DNA of 64,000 bases from Nageia nagi (Eukaryota > Pinophyta): assembly GCA_050084985.1 (NCBI GenBank), contig JBITNC010000001.1:97464001-97528000 (forward strand), written 5' to 3'. Under the pieces are notes generated by a model that ran no database searches, was not told the origin of the DNA, and saw nothing but the letters and a program-made list of their open reading frames with translations. How positions within the stretch are numbered: position 1 is the stretch's first letter; the number at the start of each line of letters is the position of its first letter. Positions 34,801 through 48,400 of the stretch are shown in pieces. The translations under genes were made by a program, and so were the position numbers.

Positions 34801-35269
34801 CTATTTTTAAAATCAACACATGTCTATATACAACAGGTGACTATGAGTGATGGCTTGGCATCTCTGTGATGGATTATAGTGCACCATTGATTAGTTATTT
34901 ATAAAATGGCATTATTTGATTCACTTATTTGAATATATGATGCATCTAACTGATTTTGTTCATGAGTTGCTTGTAGCATGCAGGATCTTCTTTAGAAATG
35001 CAGGTTACTCACCTTGTGAAAGCAAGCTCATGGAGACTCACATGTCAGCTTAAAGTTGACCGACTACTATGTATAGTGAAACCAGTTGTGGTTAATGATT
35101 GTATTGTAAACCATTTTTTGTTAAATGGTAATGTAGTGAGTCTCATACTAGTTCTCAAAAAGATTCTCAAAATATGTAAAAGTTCTCATCTCCACTTGTA
35201 TCTCTATGGAGGAGAACTCTCTCTTACTCTCTCTCTTCTCTCTTCTACGCTCTATCCCAATATTGCATT

Positions 35270-35278
35270 AAGGGGAAG
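35270..35278 (+). promoter_or_regulatory. COPIA-1 polypurine tract
   Basis: AAGGGGAAG directly abuts the 3' LTR, the expected plus-strand primer. Another purine box, AAGGGGGAGTGAAG, lies at 34506 just after pol and may serve as a second priming site (inference). Confidence 0.85.
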
Positions 35279-35767
35279 TGTTAGAATTTGTAATGAAATA
35301 TTATGAATATCTAAACTCCTTGTAAATTCAATTAATCACTTAAGGGTATGTAGATACCTTAAGAGATTAATAGAATTCTTTAATATGTGGACTTTGACTT
35401 TACCAAAGGAGTTAGTTGGTAGGTTGAAGTTTGGTGGTACATTTAATGTAACCCTAACCTTACCCTTGGGTTAAAGGAAGGTTAGGGAGATGCTCTCAAC
35501 CTATAAATAGAGGGCCTCTCCTCATGTAAACATATCTAAGTTTTGAGTAAGATTACTCTACTTGGTTGTGTAGGAGAGAGCTAGAGAATAGTTGTAAGAG
35601 AGACATAGATTTGAGAATAAGAGAACTAGTTGTGGATGTACTCCCAAGGAGGGAGGAACCACATTATATTGATGTGTTATCTTGAGTGATTGTGTTATCT
35701 TGTGTACACTTGAGTTTCCTAGTCTAAGGTCCTAAAGGATTTGTTTAGATCTAGTTCAAATCCTTCA
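35279..35767 (+). repeat. COPIA-1 3' LTR
   Basis: 489 bp, differing from the 5' LTR at three positions by eye. It ends TTCA at 35767 and is followed by the TSD CCTTA. Confidence 0.96.
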
Positions 35768-35772
35768 CCTTA

Positions 35773-37091
35773 GCCTCCCTTGCTTGTTACATTGTAGTGA
35801 GAAAAGTGCACTCAATAGAGATTCATAGTGATTCGATTATCTACCTTGTCCATAAGAAGAACTGTTACTTCCTTATCCTTAAGCATTCCATGGTTATTTT
35901 CCTAGTCCTCAAGTAGTATATGGTTGATTGCTTTATCCGCAAGCAATCTTGTGAATGACCCATTTCATCACTTTTGTATATGAAAGTTTCCATCATTTGT
36001 AGTCCTTGAATATTTATTTTATCCATCTCATGGTGTATATTCATGGAGCTTTCATTTCCTTATGGGTATATAGTGTGTTTTCCATTTTTGGGTTTGTATG
36101 CATGAGAAAACACTTTTGTATATCTTTATAAGTGATCATATTTTCTTCCATGATTATAGTTATCTATTTGGGGTAATTTTAACTATGTGGGTACGTGTTT
36201 GTTTCCCATTTTGAGCATTGAATTTGGAGTTATTCATGGTTTTCCCAAACTACCTTTATTTTGGACCAATTTTCTTCTAGAGGTTATATATTTTGTTATA
36301 GACATCCTTTTTTGTGATTCCTTTTGTTTGAGATTCTTGGTTTCAATACGTTTTCATCCATGTATAATATGCCATACTTTGTTGGCAAAACACACTCAAA
36401 AACCATAACTTTTGGAGCTACATTTATGTAGTCTTGCTCTTGAGCTTTGTGGAGTCTTTTCCTTTCATATCTATTTTGACCCTTCCTTCCTCCTTGAAAT
36501 ATTTTCATACCCTCACTAATTAATTGATAATTTCATGATAATCATTTTGATGTGTCATACTATTACATTTTATGGAGATTTGATTAAGTTACATCCCTCC
36601 AAATTTGACCCTATAAACCTATCAATATTTCTAGAATTTTTAGTTTCTCATAAAATTCAACTTTTCTAGAAATCTGACAAAGTTCAAAAGCTTGAAACTT
36701 AGAAAAACTTTGGCATTTTCATTTTATTCAAGTTTTGACTTTCCTAGAGTTCCAACAAGTTCTAGCTGACTAGAAACTCCTAAAATCTCATCATTTTCAT
36801 TTTACACTCTAGTAAAGTTAGTTTTTTATTTTTCTAGAGTTTTAGAAAGTCCTAGCTGATCAAAAACTCCTAGAAATTTGGCATTTTCATTTTGCACTTA
36901 TTTAGAGGTTTGACAATGTTATTTTTTATTTGGAGTCTCTATTACTTCAATTGGTATCAAATCTTAGAATCTGGATGTGTTCATCAATTGATGGTTGGTG
37001 AACCTATAAATTCTTCAATTATTATCAGAGCATTGGGCCACTATTGGGCCACTATTTATCAACTGATGGTTGAAAAAATTCAAAATCTTCA
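35773..37091 (+). repeat. NEST-A 3' LTR, piece 3
   Basis: It resumes exactly where piece 2 stops and matches 19359-20723 of the 5' LTR, including two of the PBS-like repeats (36951 and 37019). It ends ATCTTCA at 37091, followed by the TSD AACTT. Confidence 0.83.
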
Positions 37092-37096
37092 AACTT

Positions 37097-40000
37097 GATC
37101 CTTTTATTCATAGATTTTTTCCTTTTGTATTCTTTCAAAAGAACACTACACAGTCCCAAGGCAATCTCAACCAGCTCTGATACCACTTGATTTGTAATCA
37201 CCATATGCTTATAGAATTCTTAGATCCTTCAATATAGATTTGATAAATGATAAACTTATATTATTTTTTTTAATCCATATTTCCCAATGTATAAAATGCA
37301 ATAATTGATTCATATACATCCATAATAAAACAGTATTCTACACTATATTCATACAAAATGAAGAGAACATATAAATATAGCTAGATTCAAGGGCATTCAG
37401 ATCTTATTATTGCATAAGGAATATATTACAATCAAAAGGAGACTCTTTGTTCTATACTCCAAGGAATGTATCTTTTCCTACATAATGAAATCCACTCTCC
37501 TATCTTGTAGAACAATACAATCTATTTTCATCCTCCCAACAAGTTCCAAGAGGGAGTATTTACTACAAAAATAAAATATGTTCGACTAAAATGACCTTCT
37601 AATTTTTGAAGCTAAAATGACTTTAAATGCTTCATATTTTTCCCATATATGATCTATTTTTCTAGAATGGGTACTGAAATTAGTGTTAGCACTCGCATAT
37701 CAGGTATATAAGTAGGTGAAAGGTCAGGTGCTGGGTCAAGTATCACACAAATCATTGGGATGTTATGTTGATTTTATCTAGCATCAACGTAGGTTTTTTA
37801 GGTAATAATTGGTATAAAGAATAATAGTTTATATATAGACATACCAAAATGATCAAATTACAATTTCACACCCAAATTCTTAAAAAAAATTAGCACAAGT
37901 GTTGGCATTAGCGTGGATGCTACAATAAGCATTGGCATTAGTAGTTTTAATAGTTTTGTGGAAAATACCTTGGATGATGATCAAATATTTGATAAAGGTA
38001 GGCATGCATATACTTGTTCATGGAAATGTATTTTTTAGCACTATCCAATGAAGAAAGAATCAACTCAATTGAACATCTCTATCAAAAGTTATACCTTCCC
38101 AAAGATTATTGATTTATTTTATGAGTGTTTTCTAGTCAAAAATTTCCACAAACCAATGGCAAAATATTCCAAATACCATCCAAGCATGAGAATGTGCTAA
38201 GTATTCACTTTAATTATATTTGTTATTAATTATATATGATACATTTTGTATCAATATTTATATTTAATTTCTTTGGCAAGACATTTTTATATGTTCAACA
38301 TGGAAAGAAGATGTGCCCCATTCATTAAAGGTTATTGTTCCTAAATTTTACTCATATGATCTCTAAAATGGTTTGAGGTTAAAGTTTTTTTGGAAACCAA
38401 GCAATGTAATATGGTAATGGAGGATGAAGAAGAGAAAAATAAACACATAATTTACTCATATGTAAGGGTTCCCTTAAGTAAGATAAATGACTCTCTAATC
38501 CCATATGTGGATTTGGAGCCTTCACTGGAAAAGCAATGAGTATCAAATTTTGAAAATCTTTTTAAGTACAAGGCTCAATGTGAAGAATATTTTAGAGGAA
38601 ATAGGAAATCAAATGTGTTTACCACCTTCATAAAGGAAAATCCAAAGCTAACATGTTTATGGTGGATTCTTCGAATGTGAGTGTGGAGATCGTTGTAGTA
38701 AAAGATGACCAATCTGATCAAAACATGAATAGGGATCTATGAGAAACTAAGAAAATTACAAAGCATTATGGTAGATCTAATTGTGTAAATAATTTAAATT
38801 TGCAAGAAATAAGGCATTATTTGAGGTTTCTAGATTGCTTTATGGAATCATAAGATAGGCTCTTTATTTTACAAATGGATGTGAAGAAAATTACCATCCA
38901 TCTAAACTATCTGAGTGGCCATATGGATTTGGTGCATCAAGATACAATGAAATCCCATTTTTATAGTCCATATCAACTTTCTTAACTTGATCATGCATAA
39001 TCCTTTATATTTTATTTTATCTATAACTCTGATTTATCTCCAAATTTAGAGGATACACAATAGACTAATCAATTGACTTTTTTTTAAAGCCTTATGATGT
39101 TATTTTGAACTTTGATGACTAATGTACTAATACTTTTCTATACGGTGGGAATCCTTTCAAAATCTCATGTTCTATTTAATACCAATAAAAACTAAGAATT
39201 CAATGGAAAAGAAACTTAATCAAATAATTTTAATTTATGAAATACAATTTTATAAAATAAATAATTAATAGAAATAAAATGCTCTAGTAAAGATGAAAAA
39301 AAAATTAATGATAGTATTAAAAACTTTGACAACACAATAGAAAAAATAGTTGAAAAATTTAACAACAAAATACAAAAAATATTTGACAAATTTGATACTT
39401 AAAAATGAAAAAAATATATAGAAAATATAAAAAATGAACTAGAAAAAAGGAAAGGATTCAACCTAGACTACTGGTGTATGTAGATCTATCCCTAGCCAAT
39501 ATATATGTTTAAACCTTCCTAATAGGATTCAATCATAAGGATATGAATAAAAATTAATGATTTATATTGATCAATAAATCTTACATTAGGTGTCTTGAAA
39601 CTTCAAACATGATCAATTTCTTCGACTAAGAAATCTATTTCTTTCACATTTTCTTCTCATACCTTTGATAAGAGAGGGAAATACTTATGTATAATAGTTA
39701 TAATGGAATCCAAACAACATCCTCATTTTATTATAGTATTCTAAATTTGATAATAATAATGATAATTTTACAAGACTATCTAGGTTAAATTGCATTAGAA
39801 CAACCTCTAAAAAAAAGCCAAAAACTAGCTTAACAACTAGTAAAAGTGCATCCAAAGTTGGTTGCTCTAATTTCAATGCTTATTCTATCTAGTACTTAAA
39901 TATAAGGAACACTATTAATGTAGCAAAATCATCTCTCTTTAAGACTTATTAAACCTTACATTATTTTGATAACTTAGGTAAGTTAACAACATAAAGTAGC

Positions 40001-41490
40001 CATTATTTCCCTAATTTTCTCAACCTCTACATGGTAATAAAACTCTAAGGGTTAAAGTTAACTCGAATTATTTAAGTATGCTCATTATACTAAATGATTT
40101 TGTAGAGAGTTGAAGATTCAATTTGGCTTACCTGAGGATAACTTGGATTGAACAAGAAAACATAATTGCTTTCTCCAAAGCTTTTACATTATCTTTAGGT
40201 TTACATGAACTTCGAGAATGGTTCTATTATCATCCCTGATTACATCAAACTACACTTATAACTTGATCTTAAATTCCCTCTTATCCAAAAAAGGGTTTTC
40301 TCACATCATCTTAATATCAAGATAAATTATCATATTCCTAAATACCAATGTATATACATACCATGCAATATGAAATAAAATATTGTAGAGCATTTCATAT
40401 TCGTTTGACCCATTTACTATGAAGTTTGAGATCTATTTCATGCCTTATTCATTGTTTCCCACACTTTGAAATCATGTATGAATTATGAAGACTAAAAATG
40501 TGTTGCACTCTATACTAGAGAAGTCATCCACCTTAGATAGAAAGTGATTATTGATAGATCCCACAACACAACAAGTTCCAAAATTATTACTTCTTTTTTT
40601 CAACTGCAAAAAGATATAAATCAAAAGTATAACATGATCCTTAAAGATTTTATAAGGGTCACTTATCAATGTATTACTATTAAAATCACTAGGGCTACTT
40701 CCTTTGGTTGCAACATCATGATTTTTTTTTTTAACTTCAAATGCTAGATGATCCCCTTGACTCTCCATATATAGAATTTTTGTCTTAGTTAAAATTGTTG
40801 TATTTTACTTTTTCTTTATCTATTTATCACTAATACATTAATATGAAACCACTCTAGGCAATCACATGCTCTTCTTATATGTATTTTTATACAGTCCCAT
40901 TGACCATTTTTTTGGTCACCCATGGACATTAATATCAAATTACAAATTCCCATCAAATATATTCATAAGAAACCTAGAAGCATATTATTTTAAAATAACA
41001 TATATAAATAAGATAACTCTTTCACTAGCCAATCTACACACATTACCAAATTCTTTCATTACCAATCCAATTGATTCAAAATCTCCCTTATACATTATGA
41101 AAGTAATGATAGTTTCATATGAAATCTCATAATTAATTTCATGTGAACTATAGCTATGATATATTAAAAGGAACAAACAATATTTGGATAGTTAATATAA
41201 TTAGTGTTACTAAGTAATATGATGTTTCCTAAACTCTAAGAATAATATCTCTATGTACTACAAAGGTTTGAAAAATCTTGAGAAAGATGATATTTCAAGC
41301 ACTTTTTCTAGTTGCTTTAAAATATCAAAGGGATCCCTTAATGTAATCTTAACTTTTGGTTAAGAGGAAGTGAATTTAGCATAAATAATAATGAGATCAT
41401 TTTCATTAACTAATAATAGAGGACGCTTTTTATTCTTTTGAGTAAAAGTCATAAACATAATGGCTAATGGCTCCAATAATCATACTTAAT
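37097..41490. other. Right flank of NEST-A, mostly unassigned
   Basis: Apart from a PBS at 37174-37185, I can support nothing. A plus-strand stretch near 38450-38660 reads as weakly protein-like (VPL.KINDSLIPYVDLEPS) but stops soon. The sequence from 37188 on may be an old minus-strand LTR starting TGATTTGTAATCACC. Its other end was not found. Confidence 0.35.
37174..37185 (-). promoter_or_regulatory. Perfect Met PBS of an older minus-strand copia
   Basis: GCTCTGATACCA followed by CT and TGATTTGTAATC fits the arrangement PBS, two-base spacer, LTR on the minus strand. It implies that NEST-A inserted about 80 bp inside an older copia element, whose remaining internal part would lie to the left of 18995. 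Confidence 0.7.
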
Positions 41491-41495
41491 ATGAG

Positions 41496-42300
41496 GGTTG
41501 ATATGTGTTTTAGTATCACGTAGTATTTTACTCTAAATAAACTAAAAGCACATAAACATTTACTGTATGATTTATATAAGATAATTAACTCAAACAAACA
41601 TACATAAATAAGGAAATATCATAATGCAGTAACAAAATAATGAAATTACATTGATGTCAAGATGTAAAACAAAGATACATGTACTAAAGTGAAAGAAATC
41701 AAATGAAAGATAAATACTTGTGTATCCTTACTTGTGTCGATGTTGAGGATATGATGGATGAACTTGTAAAAGAGTAGTGACCTTGTTGTGCGAACCCCAA
41801 GGCCAACTACATAAGAAACACTAGTGCAAGTGCAAATCTTTGAGAGCTCAGCATGGGAGCAAAAATCAATGTAGGTGCAAACATTCCTAAGGAACAAGGT
41901 TCATAAAAAAGGATTAAAGATAACAGATATGATGACAAGTCGAACATAGCATATGATCATAGAAGTGGATAACAAATATTTTCTCAAGTGAGAACAAGAT
42001 TTCAATCTCAATAAGTGGCATTTAGAAACCCCCAAGATTAGGGTACCAACTTTTGAGATGTAATCTTGAGATGCTTTCCTCAGGTTAGAGATACTTACAT
42101 TTATATCAAGCATGATGTTACCATTTGACCCCTTAAATATTGGTTTAAAATCATTTCGATGTACCTAACATAAAGCATAAGAACACAAAATGAGAAATAT
42201 GTGATAGGAAAGTAAAATATAATTAAAATGTGATTAAATGTGTGTGTAAAGTTGCACCTAAATGGGACTGTGTTAAGAGGACCACTTTTAGGTATCAATA
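41496..42300 (-). repeat. NEST-T 3' LTR
   Basis: It starts GGTTGATATG and ends TATCAATA on the plus strand. It shares long phrases with the LTR at 61970, such as GTTGTGCGAACCCCAA and GATTAAATGTGTG. The ends form the inverted pair TTGATA/TATCAA. Confidence 0.88.
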
Positions 42301-42313
42301 GACTCCCCCTTTG
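42301..42313 (-). promoter_or_regulatory. NEST-T polypurine tract
   Basis: The plus strand reads GACTCCCCCTTTG. On the element strand this is CAAAGGGGGAGTC directly abutting the 3' LTR. Confidence 0.8.
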
Positions 42314-42734
42314 TAAGTATAATGAAATTGAATCTTGAAATAATGTTATGCTTGAAAAGGAAGTAAAGGTAAAGAGAAGAAAAAATTGACACTTCCCTAG
42401 TTTAGCTATCTATATCATAAAGGATTTGATGATGTATATTGCCCCCTCTTTACCTTGGTTGTTATATGTAATGGCTTTCATGTAGTAGAATCAACTAAGA
42501 GCAAAGAATGAAATCTAAAAATAAGAGGCACACACTTCCAAGCACATATATGGTTGTTAACTCATTAAAGATATAGTAGTGAATAGTAAGAGAGAACATC
42601 ATAGCATTTCATCAAATGATATTGTAATAATGGAGTAAAGATGAAATTAATATAATATCCATATATCATCTTGAAAACATAAATACAAAAATACTCAATG
42701 TTTTATTCTTAGATGCATACATAATAAATCATGA

Positions 42735-43200
42735 TAAATATGTGTCAACATTGTCATGGGGTATATTCTCCATTCCTATATGGAACACATGTAATCGAAG
42801 TCATATAGGTTAATATAATCATAAGCTAGATGCCACATTCCTATATGGAACACATGTAATCAAAATAATATATGTTAACATCGTAATGAGGTGCATATTC
42901 CATTCCTAGATGCAACAAATGAAGCAGTAAGAACAACATAATGATAGTTAGTTGAGACCCAATCGATAAAGGTGACTCAAAGACATGGTTGGTTTGAATA
43001 TTTTCCAACCATGTTATATGGTATATCACTTGTCATCATGAGGTACATTCCCCATTCTTATATATTGACATGAGATGTAGTCATCATCATGAGGTACATG
43101 CCCCATTCTTATATATGATTTAAGAGTGATAGTTAGTTGAGACCCAACCAACAAATGTGACTTAGCAATGATTGGTTTGTATATTTCTTAATCATGCAAA
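42735..43200. repeat. Diverged tandem repeats in the NEST-T 3' region
   Basis: A block with GATAGTTAGTTGAGACCCAA occurs at about 42941 and 43129. CATTCCTATATGGAACACATG occurs at about 42772 and 42837. TCATGAGGTACATKCCCCATTC occurs at about 43037 and 43088. Tandem repeats before the 3' LTR are known from Tat/Ogre-group Ty3/gypsy elements. Confidence 0.65.
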
Positions 43201-44852
43201 TGATTAAATGAAAAGTATAGATAAGGATAAAAATACTCCCTATGAATTACCCACTATGCTGATGTGTTGTGATTCAACTTGATTAATACCTTTGTAACCC
43301 AACATCCATGTGTGTTAATGAATTTGATTATGATGCTTATGCCATTGAAACTATAATATGAAACAAGGTATATGATCTTGAAAAATATATTTGCATACCT
43401 AATAGCTATTGATAGAGTGATTTATTTTGTGATGAATGTGTGGGACCCAAGAATGAATGTGTGGGGAACACATCATTTTTCAATTAGATGTTCATTCGTG
43501 CCTAAAAATAAACTTCATTCTCCAAGATATGTTAGTTATATTTTGATTTTTAGACCACATGTAGCTGGAGGATTTATAATTTTTAGGTTGAGGATGTGAA
43601 TACTAAAGGATGGTAGTGCAATCTCTAACGTGAGCCTAGATGCAAAGGTCCATTATGATTTTGGCTACCAAACTTTTTGGCATTTGAATCAAATGGTTCA
43701 AGGAGGAGGAATTTAATATTTGTAGGGATAGAAGGTAGAAAATGGTAGTTAATTAGCATCTACCTTTTTAAATGTGTACTAATTTGAGTTTAAATAGGTC
43801 ATGATTATGACTTATTTATTACTTTCACTATTTGAAGCTTGCACTTTGATCTAAGAAGCATTGGGTGAGATTAGGAAGGTGATTTGGAGAATTGTGGATG
43901 ATCAAAATTGCTAGGTAAGTGATGTCATTTGTTAATTAAAGTGATTTAGGCTATTTTCATGGTTTTTACTAGAATTTTTCACCCAATTATGCATTTTAGG
44001 ATGAATATTATAGAATAAGAAAATCATAGGGCTTACCTCTTATGACATAATAGAGTTTACACCCATGTGGTAGGTGTCTAAGATCCTATTTGTGATTTAA
44101 TTTTGTTAAATTTACATTTGAATGGAAGAAATGGGAAAAATCATTGAAATTCCTAGGGTAGGGTTTTTGGTACCTAAGATCTAGTTGATTTCGGGTTTAG
44201 AGGGTGTGTTTAGGCCTAAAGTTGTATTTCTATGAAATCATAGGGGTAAAGGGAGTTTACCCCCATTTAAAAAAAAATGGTCATAGGAATCCTAGCGTAA
44301 ACACTAACTTTAGCATGATCGCTGGTGTAGTAGAGTGAGTTTTAGGCTAGGAAAATGGTTATCTAGTTGTGGTGTTTATTTATGTATGCTAGAAATAATT
44401 TAATAAAATCACTATGCTATAATTTTATTGAAATTGGCATAAAAGACTAATGCATACCTTGTTACTTTATGCTTGAAGTGTTGCCAATTACTCATGGAGC
44501 CCAAGCTTATCTCTCATATCTAGAAGAATTGATTGGTAATGAAGAATAAACTTACATATTGGGAGATGCGTATCTTACAACATGTTGGTATGGAATGGCT
44601 CCTCCATGCTTCATATGTTTGAGTGGACAAGAAGCTACTCATGGAAATGATGGAGAGATGGTTTAAGAGGACCAACACTTTCCATCTTCCTACTGCAGAG
44701 ATCACCATAGTGCCAAAGGAAATTCACAAGATCCTACAGATACCTATGAAGGGGTGACCCATATTATTTGAGGAGAGGATAATTGATGAACAATGCAAAC
44801 ATTCATCTAATTGGATTACAATTTTTTAGGAGTATCATGAGGGTAATAAGGG

Positions 44853-45398
44853 TGTTAGGATTTAATAAGTTTATATAAGCAAGAGCATCAATAATTCTCT
44901 TACTCCTTAGCAAAAGAAACAACATTCAAAGCATACTACTGAAATCAAATAACCATGAACATCAATCACACAAAGAGAGACACAAGAGATAACGTGGTTC
45001 ACCCAATGTAGGCTACATCCACGGAGAAGCTTTCAACCCTTTTACATATCATTCTTCAAAGTCCTCCAAGCAACAAACCAGCAGCATAACCTTGCTACAA
45101 TCTTCACTTTGGAGTTACAACAAAACCTCACTACAATCTCTCTCTCTCAACAATCACAATCTACTTCACAATTGCTGTCAAAACTACAATAATGCATGCC
45201 TCAAATCAAGCCTCTTATTTATAGGTACAAACTAACCCAAATTAAACCCAAGTTGGATCAGGAAGGTCGTTAGGTAACCCCCAACCCTTCTATAACTGAT
45301 AAACAGGTGTCATGGCTTCTTGGCAACTGAAATTTGGTGTTAAACAGAAAGAAACTGCTCTCTATTTTCTAACCGGTTGTAGTCTCCATTTTCTAACA
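44853..45398 (-). repeat. COPIA-2 3' LTR
   Basis: 546 bp, TGTTAGGATTTAAT ... TTTTCTAACA on the plus strand. The TATA-type TTATTTATAGG is near 45216. There is a TCTCTCTCTC run at 45138. Confidence 0.95.
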
Positions 45399-45413
45399 AT
45401 CTCCCACTTGGAG
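45399..45413 (-). promoter_or_regulatory. COPIA-2 polypurine tract
   Basis: The plus strand reads ATCTCCCACTTGGAG. On the element strand the tract CCAAGTGGGAGAT abuts the LTR. Confidence 0.85.
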
Positions 45414-45458
45414 ACTTCTTCCTCTGCAACAAGGGTCAAAAGCTTCTCATCTTGGCCT

Positions 45459-48400
45459 TTACTCCTTAAGACCAATCCAAGTTGAGCAAGAGCCCAACTT
45501 CTCCTTTGTAACAACTTTAGTGAACATGTCCGCAGGATTTTGAAACGTGTGAATCTTCCCCAAATTGACTGAACCATCCTCCAACGCTGTCTTGATGAAG
45601 TGGTACCTCAATTTGATATGCTTGGTTCTCGAATGGTAGGCTGAGTTCTTTGCAAGATGAATAGCACTCTGGCTATCGCTCCATAGCTTTGCATCCTCCT
45701 GCACTTTTCCCAGTTCCTCCATCAATCTCTTCAACCAAATCAATTCTTTACTTGCCTCCGTGATCGCAACATACTCTGCCTCAGTAGTGGAGAGAGCCAC
45801 AACCTGTTGGAGCTTTGAAATCCAACTCACCGCTGTACCTCCAATGGTAAACACATATCCTGTAGTGCTTCTCCCACCATCTATATCACCTGCCATGTCA
45901 GAATCAACATAACCTTGCAAACAAGAGTTAGATCCACCAAAACATAAAGAGTAATGAGAAGTACTCCTTAAATACCTAAGGATCCATTTAACTGCTTCCC
46001 AATGCCCTTTTCCTGGATTATTCATGAATCTACTAACCACTCCCACTGCTTGTGCTATATCTGGTCTAGTGCACACCATTGCATACATTAAACTCCCAAC
46101 CGCTGAAGCATAGGGAACTTTAGTCATGTACTCCTTTTCCTTATCTGTCTTAGGACTTAAATGTTTGGTGAGTTTAAAATGCTTTTCCAATGGTGTAGTT
46201 ACAGATTTTGCATTATTCATATTGAACCTTTTAAGAACCTTATCAATATAATCTTCTTGACTTAGTCTAAGCAAGTGGTTTTGTTTATCTCTTGTTATTT
46301 TCATTCCAAGTATTTGTTTAGCTTCACCCAAATCCTTCATTTCAAAAGTATTAGCCAACTTTTCCTTAAGATCAACAATATCTTGCATACTAGATCCTGC
46401 TACCAACATATCATACACATATAAAAGCAAGATTACATAGTTGCCATTTGTTGTCTTCTTTACATACACACAATGATCAGATTGACATCTTACAAATTTA
46501 TTTATTATCATGAAAGTGTCAAACTTATGATACCATTGCCTAGGTGCTTGCTTCAAACTGTACAAGCTCTTTTCCAATTTACATACATACCCTTCTTTAC
46601 CTTTGACCTCAAAACCTTCGGGTTGATGCATATAAATATCCTCCTTCAAATCCCCATGAAGGAAAGCTATCTTTACATCCAATTGTTCAAGAAACAAGTT
46701 TTCAGTAGCAACAAGACTCAATATTGCTCTAATCGAGGTCATTTTAACAACTGGAGAAAAGATCTCATTATAATCTATACCTTTTTTCTGTTCAAAACCT
46801 TTTACCACAAGTCTTGCCTTGTACCTTTGTCACCCATCTACCTCTTCCTTTATCCTGTACACCCATTTGTTAGTAAGTGCCTTCTTACCCTCTGGAAGCT
46901 CAACCAAACTCCAAGTTTGATTCTTAAGTAAGGAGTCCATCTCCTCCTTCATAGCATGCTCCCACTTAATCTGTGTATCACCCTGCATAGCTTCATCAAA
47001 ACATTCAGGTTCACCACCATCAGTATAAAGAATATGATAAAGAGCAGGAGAGTATCGTTTAGGAGGATTTCTAGTCCTTGAGGACCTTCTAAGTGACAAA
47101 GTTTGAGGTGTTTGTGGTGGAGGTGCTTGAACATTATTATTATCAGGACCCTTATATTGATCAACATCTTCTAGAGATACAAACTTGGGTTCCTCAACAT
47201 TTTGCAATCTATCTTTATACATGCTTTTCTTATTGAATACAACATCTCTACTTCTAATGATTTTATGGTTATCAACATCCCATAACCTATATCCCAAATC
47301 ATTAACACCATATCCAACAAAATAGAATTTTTGTGATTTTGCATCAAGTTTATTTCTATCCTCTTTATCAACATGTGCAAAAGCCTCACAACCAAAGACT
47401 CTCAAGAATGAGTAATTCACCTTTTTACCTGTCCACATCTCCTCTGGAATGCCTCCATCTAAAGCCATAGATGGACCCCTGTTAATCAAGTAAACAACAG
47501 TGTCAATAGCATCAGCCCAAAGATTCAAAGGAAACCCAGCATGTATCCTCATACTTCTAGCCCTTTCTAAGATAGTCCTATTCATTCTTTCTGCAACCCC
47601 ATTTTCCTGTGGAGTTCTAGGGACCACCTTAATCCTTCTAATGCTATTGTGTGAACAAAATGAATCAAACTCATTATTGCAAAATTCCCCACCATTATCG
47701 GACTTAAGACATTTCAACTTAGAATTAGTTTCATTCTCAACCAATGCCTTCCACCTCTTAAATATTTCAAACACATCAGATTTCTTTTTAATACAGTATA
47801 CCCATGTCTTTCTAGTACAATCATCAATAAAAGTGACAAAATAAGATGAGCCTCCAAGTGAGCAAACCTATGCAGGACCCCACACATCTGTATGAACAAG
47901 CTCTAATTTGTGACTCTTCTTTTCTTTGCCAACTTTAAGAAAATTAACCCTTTTTTGTTTTCCATACACACAATCTTCACAAAATCCTAAATCAACTTCT
48001 TTAAGATTAGGGAGTGAACCATTAGAGTGTAAAATTTTCATACCTTTCTCACTCATATGTCCAAGTCTATTATGCCATAGTGATGTATCAATTCCTATTG
48101 AAACAAGATTCAATGAATAATCAAAGACATTTGTGAGCAAATAAAGAGACCCCACCAAATTTCCCTTTGCAAATACCATTGAACCTTTAGTTACTTTCCA
48201 ACTAGCATCCCCGAATGTCATCACATAGCCCTCCTTATCCAATTTACTTGTTGATATAAGATTTCTTTTAAGATTCGGAATGTGTCTAGCTTCATTAGGA
48301 GTCCATTGTGTTCCATTAGGTAATTTCATTGTTATATTGCCAATACCAACAATCTTGCATGGGTGTTCATTACCTAATAATACTTGACCAAAGTCACCAT

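Larger units (their letters stand above)
27267..35767 (+). mobile_element. COPIA-1: young full-length Ty1/copia element (TSD CCTTA)
   Basis: 8.5 kb. Identical-length LTRs (489 bp, 3 mismatches counted by eye) are flanked by CCTTA at 27262-27266 and 35768-35772. A perfect Met PBS follows the 5' LTR, and a purine tract AAGGGGAAG precedes the 3' LTR. The order is leader with a 0.9-kb GC-rich island, a conserved leader block, gag, protease, integrase, RT and RNase H, and a 3' UTR with tandem repeats. The domain order with integrase before RT defines Ty1/copia. LTR identity makes it the youngest element here, yet pol is broken inside integrase, so it cannot move on its own proteins. Confidence 0.95.
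19000..37091 (+). mobile_element. NEST-A: non-autonomous long-LTR element carrying two nested insertions (TSD AACTT)
   Basis: Sequence at 19000-20723 recurs in order, in three pieces, at 21952-22222, 27037-27266 and 35773-37091. The pieces join perfectly at the TSD of COPIA-1: GTACCTTAGCCTCCCTTGC is continuous in the first copy. The outer flanks are AACTT at 18995-18999 and at 37092-37096. The element is therefore about 1.7-1.8 kb LTR, 1.2 kb internal, LTR, with element B and COPIA-1 inside the 3' LTR. The internal part lacks gag-pol. A PPT-like AAGGGGAAGA lies just before the 3' LTR at 21941-21950. The LTRs are clearly diverged, so it is old. The start at 19000 has lost the G of TG. Confidence 0.85.

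Noticed and set aside
46473-46931. 152-codon plus-strand ORF
   Set aside because: It is antisense to the COPIA-2 reverse transcriptase and has no domain. It is a shadow of the pol frame.
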